Positions 54,031 through 62,000 of a stretch of 62,000 nt of DNA are shown here, piece by piece (position 1 is the stretch's first letter; each line of letters opens with the position of its first letter). The DNA comes from Lineus longissimus. Its lineage: Eukaryota; Nemertea; Pilidiophora; Heteronemertea; Lineidae. A model generated the notes under the pieces. It was not told the origin of the DNA and did no database searches. It saw only the letters and a list, made by a program, of their open reading frames with translations. The position numbers were made by a program, and so were the translations under genes. The stretch spans positions 14,647,501-14,709,500 of the forward strand of contig NC_088308.1 of assembly GCF_910592395.1 (NCBI RefSeq), in the 5' to 3' direction.

Positions 54031-55610
54031 ATTGTTTTTACTGAGCCGATCGCCAGGACCCGAGGGATGTGGTTTTCGACACGTATCTCCGAAACTGCCG
54101 CACGGAACGACCTGAAATTTGGTTAGGTTACGTTTCATAACCTGCTAACGAACAACGTGTACTTTATTTTTGCAGCCGTTGCTTACTTTTTTAGTTTTCG
54201 GGTGATTTTTGATGAAAATCGCCGGTTCTGAACCGTTCCGGTAATAGCACTGCCTCCCGCGTTTTTACCGATTAGGCAAGTTGCTCAACGTTGATCTGTC
54301 CCGACCTGAACAGGTGGGAGGATACCCGCTACATGGAAGAGCTAACAGACATTTCGTCTACGCATTCTAGACTGGGTGAGTGTGATTTTTTCGTGATTGT
54401 AATCGCCCTCAAATTTGTGTTGAAACACTGCATCAGACAAAATTAACTCATCAGAGGTCAAGAAAAGGATCTTAAGAATATATATTCGCTGTTAGTTTGG
54501 GTGATTATAGGGAGCACGTCCATCTTTTGAGGCAAACTTGTCATCCGAAAGTTTCCAGATCCCCGCAATGGCGGATATACATTCATCAAAAAAATTACGA
54601 ATTCGGGCAAGTTTCATCAAACTGTGCGCCTTAAACACCTAAGAATGTCTCAAAATCACCCAGACTCTACACATGAGATATACCTTCACTGAAAATAATT
54701 GCTAAAACCTCGCTTTACGTGTCGCGAGTGCTGAAAGCAACAGTTTTGGAGATCGTTTTTCTGTACATCCTGCTCACTCCTGTAGAAATTTACAGTAAAG
54801 CACGTATACACGTGCAGTGTAAATGGACACACGAATGTACACACCTTCTGAAAATATTGTCAGCAAAGGTGATAAGTGTTTGTTCTGAATTATGACAATG
54901 AAATTCATAGACTATTAGCAGGTAGTCAGTGTCTGTTGGTCTGAATAATGAATGATAAAACTTCTGGTGAAGTTAAAATATTTCCTCGCTCTGTTTTACA
55001 GCCTGACGCAGTGACGGGGATGATCAGCATCTGTTCTGTTCTGCGACCGCATCAGTCACGGATATAGGAGCCTTGACCACGAGGAGCTGATGAGGCAAAG
55101 TCGTATAACCGTCTTAACCTTGACATCGGTGCAGTGCTGAATTTGCCGTCCGAAGACAAACCAGTATAATATTCCAGCCGTATTTCGTTCTTTTCACTGT
55201 AATACTTTTACTTCAAAAAGACTGAATAAATAAACCTACTGTGGCAGTTAGTTTAAAAAGATATTATTGCATTTTACGTTTTTACTCTTAGTGCTGATCG
55301 GTCATACCCCTTGGGCCTGGCCGTAACCTTGCATACTGGTTGTCTCAATGCCGTATGCTATGACCATGTATATATCTACTGGACTGGTTTGTTGCACCAT
55401 GTCGAAGGAATTTTATGTAGAGATCAAGACACTTCCCTCGCATCACAATCTACACCTCAAAAGAATGGTTGTAAAAATCCTTGCCATGATTCCCGGTTGC
55501 CCCTATGTTGTGACCATGCATGCATCAATGGCCTGGGATGTTGCAACCTACACTTCAAAGGAATGCGAAGTCTAAATCACATTTATTTTTTGTCCCCAGG
55601 TTGTGACTTT
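54031..55610. other. Non-coding stretch
   Basis: No supported gene. It begins at the 53999 hairpin and ends at a GACCATATCC inverted repeat, so it may be the body of a related element. Confidence 0.35.
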
Positions 55611-56205
55611 CCTAACAGCAATTGCAGACCATATCCCTGGTGATAGTGTTTTGTCAATGTCATCTTAAAAATGAGCACCAGGACAAAGCACCAAAAACCT
55701 GCCACTTAAGATCAGATCAGAAGTTACCTACGTGGTGCCAGTACCCACAAGTGCATGATTGACACCTAGATCATTTGAAGAAAAAATTGGCAGCAGAACC
55801 ATGTGTGCATGGAGGGAGGTATTATAATATAAATACTGTGGAGACGCAATGTATTATTGGTTGTCCCAACATTGGGAGCTTTCATCCCCACCAGCCATAT
55901 CAGATGGCCAACTGGTTTCCCTCACTCGACCAGAAAACTCATCAAAAGATACGAAAGATGTTGAGATTCAGATAACATTTGCTTGTTGTCTGCTGGATTC
56001 TGACCATCCATATGCTGAGTTGTTGCAGTCCCAGAACCATCGCTAATTCTAGTATTTATGATGCACCTACTGTCACAACCTAATTCAGCTGGTTATTCAG
56101 GGTTATTTGCCTCTGATTTATCTGGTTATATCCTGGTGCAAACCTAATTTCTAAACATGACAAAATACTTTCACCAGGGATATGGTCTGCAATTTGCTGT
56201 TAGGC
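55611..56205. mobile_element. MITE with ~40-bp inverted ends
   Basis: Left end CCTAACAGCAATTGCAGACC.. continues to ATATCCCTGGTGA. The right end mirrors it with a few mismatches, ending GCTGTTAGG. The interior is not coding. Confidence 0.75.
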
Positions 56206-56735
56206 GAATTGCCCAATACTAGTTACTGATTTGTTTTTGATAAAACTTTTATGGTGGTTACCCCTAGCTATCACATGGGTTTTTGATTTGACCTACTTGT
56301 CAAGGTCGCAGAGATCAAACTCTAAAATTTCACCAATAGTGGCACGTTTATTAACCGCTTGTGTTATGAACCTGAAACTTTGATAACATCATGCCCAAGG
56401 TCATATGTACCCTGACACTGAATTTCGCTTGGGTCTGATACTTGACTTGGCCACTAGGGGGCTAAAACACAAAACTTAAAAAGTGTGATATCTCGCTTAT
56501 TATGGATTTGTTTTTGATAAAACTTTTATGGTGGTTACCCCTAGCAAGTATACATCACATTTCATACGGGTTTTTGATTTGACCTACTGTCCGAGGTCAC
56601 AGAGGTCAAACCCTAAACTTTCACCGATCGTGGCATGTTTTGTCTTTAAATTTAGTATGTAGACCCCGATAAGGCAGCACTACATGTTGACAAAAAATTA
56701 GGTCAATGTCGCACGGGTTTTTGATTTGACCTACT
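56206..56735. repeat. Copies of the ~302-bp repeat family
   Basis: Two partial units contain CCACTAGGGGGC (56451-56462), TTAACCGCTTGTG, and TGATTTGACCTAC..AGGTCA words. Confidence 0.7.
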
Positions 56736-57924
56736 GTTCTTTTCATAAATGTGTATCCAAATTCCACTTGGCCAACACTAATGAACAATTTCCCTACATG
56801 CTTTTTGCCGTACCAACAATTACTGAAATTCGTTATCATTGGAAATTTCAATAATATTGACAAACCGGTACTGGCAAATGATCCAGATTCAACGGAAGTA
56901 AAAAAAATAGTGCTCAACATGTACCGAAATGACTTGCAAACCATCATGATGCAGAAATAGCAACTCAAACAATATATTGGAGAACCACAAAAGATCTGCC
57001 AAAACAATCCAAAAGGGATCAACATCTACTTACACAATCAGATAATGGTATGTTGACCACCTATCAATTGAATGAAGAAACAAGCACAAAAAAAACCAAG
57101 AAAAAAGTATACCAGTGCCCACATGCAGAATTAGATTTGATGTTCACCAATCAATTGAATTCCCAATACATTCACTCAGTGCAAGTAGTTAGCCAGACTT
57201 GGTCAAATCATCGAATAATACGAACTGCTCTGTCATATCAACCGTCAAATCTACTCAAAATTGTCTACCACAATGCTAGATCTGTTCAAGGAAACTTTCA
57301 TGATTTGAAACTGGATCCAAACATGACAGCTGCACCAATTGTTGCATTAGCAGAAACACGTTTACACCGAACTGATACCAATGACCACTATACAATGACC
57401 AATTTCCAAATTGTCCGCAATGACCAAAACACTAGCAATCCCATGCAAAGACCACCACATGGACTCATGGTTTATATGAAAAATGACATAAGGATCATGG
57501 AGAAGCAATTTATTTCCAGCAATGACTTTGAATCAATCTCTATTTGCATCAATCCAAAAGCCTCCCATACAGTGATCCATGTCATTGCAATCTACACAGC
57601 ACCAACTTGCACATTTCAAAACCTGGTCTACAGACTACAGGAATGTCTTTCAACATATGAACCAACTGAACGATACCTCATCATGGGAGATTTCAACATG
57701 AAGTCAATAGCCAGCACGAAAACTATAATTCAAGGTTAGAAACCTACATGCAGCAAGGATTTGATTTCACCCAGCACATGACTAAAAACACCACAGATAA
57801 TGACTCAAAGTTAGACCTCATCTTCACCAACGCTGCCCTATCACACAATATTGATCTTGTCGATGTCATAGACAATTATTGGTCAGATCATAAACTTATA
57901 TATACTGCCCTGTCTTATTACTAG
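56736..57924 (+). pseudogene. Tandem AP-endonuclease-like (EEP) gene, broken
   Basis: Two copies of an endonuclease/exonuclease/phosphatase domain lie head to tail. The first is represented only by its second half: VIIGNFNN near 56850, LDLMFTN near 57140, WSNHRIIRTAL near 57215. The second is complete: KIVYHNARSV near 57260, ALAETRL near 57345, HVIAIYT near 57585, YLIMGDFN near 57680, LDLIFTN near 57810, YWSDHKLIYTAL near 57890. Frame changes occur near 56945 and 57715. A stop at 57924 follows directly after the second domain. No reverse transcriptase is downstream. The origin is a LINE or Helentron-type element, undecided. In domain 1 the GDFN motif reads GNFN. Confidence 0.65.
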
Positions 57925-58425
57925 GCATCAATACACATCTAAAAAAAGTCTTCGTGCCTGATTGTGTTCGCCATATTCACCTGTAAACTAAGCATGATCC
58001 TGCCTACTAAAAGATGTATATGGTGAGCACAATGGGCCCTGGCCGTTTCATTTAACTCTTTCACTACCACATGGTTTTTGAAGTGTACTGTACCCCTGGT
58101 CTGCACCCATTATAGACTGGGTGGCCTGGATCCCAACTTGGCTTAGGAAAAGTTTCATGGTAAAATAGCTGGCACCAAATCTTAGGGACGATGTGGTCAT
58201 TGAGTTGAGTACAGTGCTGCCATCTGCTTTTTGGCTCACCGTAAGGGGAGTCTATATGATAGCGCTGTGTCCGTCGTCGTCGTTGTCGTCGTCGTCGTCG
58301 TTGTATCCTAACAGTGGCACGTTTCTTAACTGCTAGGGCTATGAACTTGAAACTTTGTACACAGAATGCCCTAGGTCAGCTGACCTCTGACACTGATTTT
58401 CGGTCCGATCTGATTCTCTGTTTGG

Positions 58426-59343
58426 CCACCAGGGGGCCAAATGTTGATATCTAAAAAGTGTGATATCTCGCTTATTAGTGACTTGTTTTCGATAAAACTT
58501 TTGTTGCAGGTACTCATAGCAAATATACATTTTGTATTTTATGGGTTTTTAATTTGACCTTGTTTTCAAGGTCACAGAGGTCATATGGCGTAAATTGGCC
58601 ATTAGAGTGTAAACTATGGCACGTTTCTTAACCACTAAAGCTATGAACTTGAAACTTGGTACATATAACCCCCTATATCACATAGCCTCTGGTGCTGAAT
58701 TTTGGTTCGATCTGATTCCTAACTTTGCCACCAGGGGGCCAAAAGTGGAAATCTAAAAAGTGTGATATCTCGCTTATAAGTGACTTGTTTTCGATAAAAT
58801 TTTTATGGTAGGTACTCATAGCAAATATACATTTTATATTATACGGGTTTTTAATTTAACCTTGCTTTCAAGGTCACAGAGGTCATATGGCGTAAATTGG
58901 CCATTAGAGTGTAAACTATGGCACGTTTCTTAACCACTAAAGCTATGAACTTGAAACTTGGTACATATAACCCCCTATATCACATAGCCTCTGGTGCTGA
59001 ATTTCAGTTTGATCTGATTGTCAACTTTGCCACCAGGTGGCCAAAAGTGGAAATCTAAAAAGTGTGATATCTTGCTTATAAGTGACTTGTTTTCGATAAA
59101 ATTTTTATGGTAGGTACTTTTAGTAAGAATACATCACATATCTTACGGCTTTTCAATTTGACCTACTTTTCAAGGTCACAGAGGTCATATGGCGTAAATT
59201 GGCCATTAGAGTGTAAACTATGGCACGTTTCTTAACCAGTAAAGCTATGAACTTGAAACTTGGTACATATAACCCACTACATCAGATAACCTCTGCTGCC
59301 AAATTTTGGCCCGATCTGATTCTTTATTCCGCCACCAGGGGGC
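58426..59343. promoter_or_regulatory. CTCF-like cores repeated in the satellite
   Basis: CCACCAGGGGGC at 58426-58437, 58728-58739 and 59332-59343, and CCACCAGGTGGC at 59030-59041, all fit the known CTCF core CCASYAGRKGGC. Binding is not shown. Confidence 0.35.
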
Positions 59344-59492
59344 CATAATGGAAAAAGTAAGAAGTGCAATATCTTGCTTATTTTTAGTGATTCGTTTTCA
59401 ATAGCATTTTTATGGTAGGTTCTCCTAGCAAGGTTACATCACATATCATATGAGTTTTTGATCTGACCTGCTTTTCAAGGTCACAGAGGTCA
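58569..59492. promoter_or_regulatory. DR3 nuclear-receptor-like half-site pairs repeated in the satellite
   Basis: AGGTCA-CAG-AGGTCA at 58569-58583, 58871-58885, 59173-59187 and 59478-59492. Most are preceded by TCA and by an inverted TGACCT about 8-10 bp upstream. The spacing of 3 matches the DR3 type. Function is not shown. Confidence 0.3.
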
Positions 59493-59770
59493 AATGGCGT
59501 AAATTGGTCATTTGATTGTAACTATGGCACATTTCTTAACCACTAAAGCTTTGAAATTGAAATTTGATACACATGACTCCCTACGTCATGTAACACCGAA
59601 TTTCGATCTGATCTGGTACTCAACTCGGCCACCAGGAGGCCAAAACTAAAATAGGTAAAAAGTGCAATATCTCGTTTATTAGAGACTTGTTTTTGATGAT
59701 ATTCTTATGGTACTTACTCCAAGCAACGATACATCACATGTCATATCGACTTTGGTTTGACCTATATACT

Positions 59771-60000
59771 ATACATGTACAATGTTTCTTAATCTGGATG
59801 AATTCCAAAGCACCAAATCTCTATACGGTGAGCACAATGGCCCCTGGCCGTTTCATTCATGTGTGACCTACCGAATAGTTATAGGGACTGTGGTTTTTAC
59901 AATAGAGCATAGGGAAAATTTGGCAGTACGCATTAATGTGGGCAGGTAGTGCGTAGTGCACGGACCCGGTATGTACCGGGTGTGGTAGCGAAAGAGTTAA
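59771..60000. other. Flank with an inverted match to 58052
   Basis: Ends TGTGGTAGCGAAAGAGTTAA, mirrored at 58052 as TTAACTCTTTCACTACCACA, so a TTAA-bounded unit may enclose the satellite array. Confidence 0.4.
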
Positions 60001-60627
60001 CCCTTTAGACGCCGTATCGCCCAAACCCGCCAAAACATGAATCAAACCGTATCCTCCAAACAGCCTTTGTACTTAGCAGCCCGCGAGGCACAAATTAACG
60101 ACGATTACCACTATCCAACCTCGATTCTAGATACTAGGCATCCTAATCTCCAAGATCGATGACCATTGTGCATAGGTTGCTGTGGAACGATTGTGTGTAT
60201 TTTCAAGGTCAAGTTATTGATTTTTTAGTGAAGAGGTCCGCCTGGCTGGCATTCTATTGTGCGTGTAAGAGGATTGAATAGCGGCCAGTGTACAATGGCG
60301 AGGCGACTTTTGTCTGTCGAGGAAGTGTTGGCGGGACTTGAGGATGCTGATTTGGGCTCTGACGTTGATCTTGAAGGGGATAATGATTTTCGGGCGTGGT
60401 CCGGGTAGGGAGGGGGGTACTTTTCGTACTTTTGGCCATTTTGCAGCGTGGGACCTGTAGAGAAAGGTCTTAGGAATAAAATAAACATTAGTTGTAGTAC
60501 ATCATCTTCAACTTTATCTCATTTGAGCAAAAACTAAAGAGTGTCAAAAAAGTTGAAACTGGCAAAAACCTGTGGCGAAAAAAGGTGAATAATAAAGGTT
60601 AATAATTAATGTCTTGCGTCTAAAGGG
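60001..60627. mobile_element. piggyBac-type internally deleted element
   Basis: Inverted ends CCCTTTAGACGC and GCGTCTAAAGGG are flanked by TTAA on each side (59997-60000 and 60628-60631), the exact piggyBac target. It contains a 37-codon ORF similar in style to piggyBac transposase N-termini. Confidence 0.8.
60295..60408 (+). pseudogene. N-terminal remnant of piggyBac-like transposase
   Basis: ATG at 60295. 37 residues: MARRLLSVEEVLAGLED, then acidic DADLGSDVDLEGDN, ending at TAG 60406-60408. Acidic N-termini of this kind are common in piggyBac transposases. The catalytic part is gone. Its place inside a TTAA/CCCTTT element supports the assignment. Confidence 0.55.
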
Positions 60628-60849
60628 TTAATATATATATCTATATTCAGAAAATAGTGATAATATAGATACAATTCAGGACAGGGAGCATAAAAAAGCA
60701 AAAAATCCAATGCCCCCTACAGTTTCAAGTTTACAAATTTAATGTCCGCACAAAGAACAGAGTGGAAACAGGATAAAGCCGTAGACTAATGACAAGAAGA
60801 AATCAAATATGAAAAAAAACGTTTGGTGTTTATAACAAATTTCTGTACT

Positions 60850-62000
60850 TTTTGGCTCATCGTAGGGGAGTCTCTACAACACCCGAAGTGTCTGTCGTCC
60901 TTCGTCGTTGTCTGTATCCTGTTTAAAAAACAGTGGCACGTTTCTTAACCGCTAGGGCTATGAACTTAAAACTTGTACATATCACCCCCCAGGACCTCTG
61001 ACAGTGAATTTCATTGCAATCTGATTCTTGACTTGGCCGCCAGGGGGCCAGAAGTGGAAACCTAAAAAGTGTGATATCTCTTTTATGAATAGCTTGTTTT
61101 TCGATAAATTTTTATGGTAGGATCTCCTAGCAAGGATACATCACATATCATACAGGTGTTTGATTTGACCTAGTTTTCAAGGTTACAGCGGTCAAATGGC
61201 GTAAATTGTCTGTTTGAGTGTAGCTATGGCACGTTTCTTAACCGATAAAGCTATGAACTGGAAATTTAGTACACATGACTCCCTACATCAAATAACCTCT
61301 GAAACTGAATTTCGGTCTGATACGACTCTCGACTTGGCCACCAGGGTGCCAAAACTAAAAAAGCAAAAAAGTGCAATATCTCGCTTAATAGTGACTTGTT
61401 TTCAATGATATTTTTATGGTAGGTACTCAGAGCAAAGGATACATCACATATCCTACGGGTTTTTGATTTGACCTAGTTTTCAAGGTCACCGAGGTCAAAT
61501 GGTGGGAATTAGCCGTTTGAGTGTAACTATGGCAAATTTCTTAACCGCTAAAGCTATGAACTTGAAATTTGGAACACATGTTTCCCTATGTCACGTTACC
61601 TCTGACACTGAATATCGGTCGATGTGATTCTTGACTTGGCCACCTGGTGGCCAGAAGTGGAAACCTTAAAAGTGTAATATCTCTCTTATGGGTGACTCCT
61701 TTTTGATGACATGCAAGGATACATTAAATATCCCGAGGGTTTTTGATTTTACCTGCTTTTCTATGTCACAGACGTCAAATGGCATAAATTGGCCGTTTGA
61801 GTGTAACTATGGCACATTTCTTAACCGCTAAAGCTGTGAACTTAAAATTTGGTAAGTAACCTCGGACACCGAATTTCGATCTGATCTGATTCTTGACTTG
61901 GCCACCAGGAGGCCAAAAACTAAAAAAGGTCAAAAGTGCAATATCTGACTTATTAGTGACTTGTTTTCGATGATATTTGTATGGTAAGTACTCCAAGCAA
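60850..62000. repeat. Second ~300-bp tandem array, runs off the window
   Basis: Starts TTTTTGGCTCATCGTAGGGG. TGGCACGTTTCTTAAC-like words lie at 60934, 61227, 61530 and 61810 (steps 293, 303, 280). CTCF-like words are more decayed here (CCGCCAGGGGGC, CCACCAGGGTGC, CCACCTGGTGGC). Confidence 0.88.

Larger units (their letters stand above)
58226..59770. repeat. Tandem array, ~302-bp unit, about five copies
   Basis: The word TGGCACGTTTCTTAAC recurs at about 58315, 58617, 58919 and 59221, with TGGCACATTTCTTAAC at 59525: steps of 302, 302, 302 and 304 bp. The first unit begins TTTTTGGCTCACCGTAAGGG and has a (GTC)n run. Each unit contains CCACCAGGGGGC-like and AGGTCACAGAGGTCA-like words. Confidence 0.9.

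Noticed and set aside
55311-55643. Cys-rich 110-aa ORF
   Set aside because: No family pattern, overlaps another frame of similar length and runs into the MITE end at 55611.
1-62000. tRNA, rRNA or other structured RNA genes
   Set aside because: None recognised by eye. A tRNAscan/Rfam run would be needed to exclude them.
1-62000. Assignment to a particular phylum
   Set aside because: The repeat families feel lophotrochozoan or deuterostome marine, but nothing in the sequence fixes this without a database search.

Overview
The window looks like transposon-dense nuclear DNA from a marine invertebrate animal. Evidence: a Maverick/Polinton, BEL/Pao retroelements, a spliced Harbinger transposon, an L2-like LINE, a piggyBac-type remnant, many foldback MITEs, and interspersed repeats of a kind I associate with bilaterian marine genomes. 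The exact phylum cannot be fixed from this sequence. I found no convincing ordinary host gene. Layout: (1) 1 to about 11.5 kb is most of a Maverick/Polinton. It carries protein-primed DNA polymerase B, a chromodomain integrase, a packaging ATPase, a major capsid protein, a penton-like minor capsid protein and small membrane or unknown proteins. The maturation protease and both ends of the element are not seen. Two genes carry single lesions (an in-frame TGA, and a break in an A run), so this copy is nearly but not fully intact. (2) 11.5-17.4 kb is non-coding DNA with foldback elements and one Q-rich coiled-coil ORF. (3) 17.4-27.5 kb is a complete, very young BEL/Pao LTR retrotransposon on the minus strand, with identical 227-bp LTRs and a 5-bp target duplication. 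Two younger transposons have jumped into it (2414 bp in integrase, 827 bp in the leader). (4) 28.4-31.6 kb is a PIF/Harbinger element with a two-exon transposase (one internal stop) and a Myb/SANT accessory gene. (5) 32-36.3 kb holds a decayed transposase-like gene and then an intact 260-aa ORF that closely follows the zinc-binding and RING layout of the N-terminal part of RAG1. This resembles the N-RAG-TP class of elements. (6) 38-44.2 kb is an old, broken BEL/Pao copy split by a 5'-truncated L2-like LINE. (7) 44.2-62 kb is mostly MITEs, a broken tandem-endonuclease gene, a piggyBac-type remnant and a repeat family that forms tandem arrays of about 302 bp. Two signals stand out. First, a previously unfamiliar family of about 28-nt 'double hairpin' units (two successive hairpins with 4-bp stems and 3-nt loops) is scattered through the Maverick at about 15 places: in frame inside polymerase, integrase and HNH genes, at stop codons, and between convergent genes. 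Several copies keep their stems by paired base changes. Second, Maverick start codons are embedded in TAAATG, or lie just after TAAATAGA, recalling the poxvirus late-promoter element. The 302-bp satellite units also each carry a CTCF-like core and a DR3 nuclear-receptor half-site pair.
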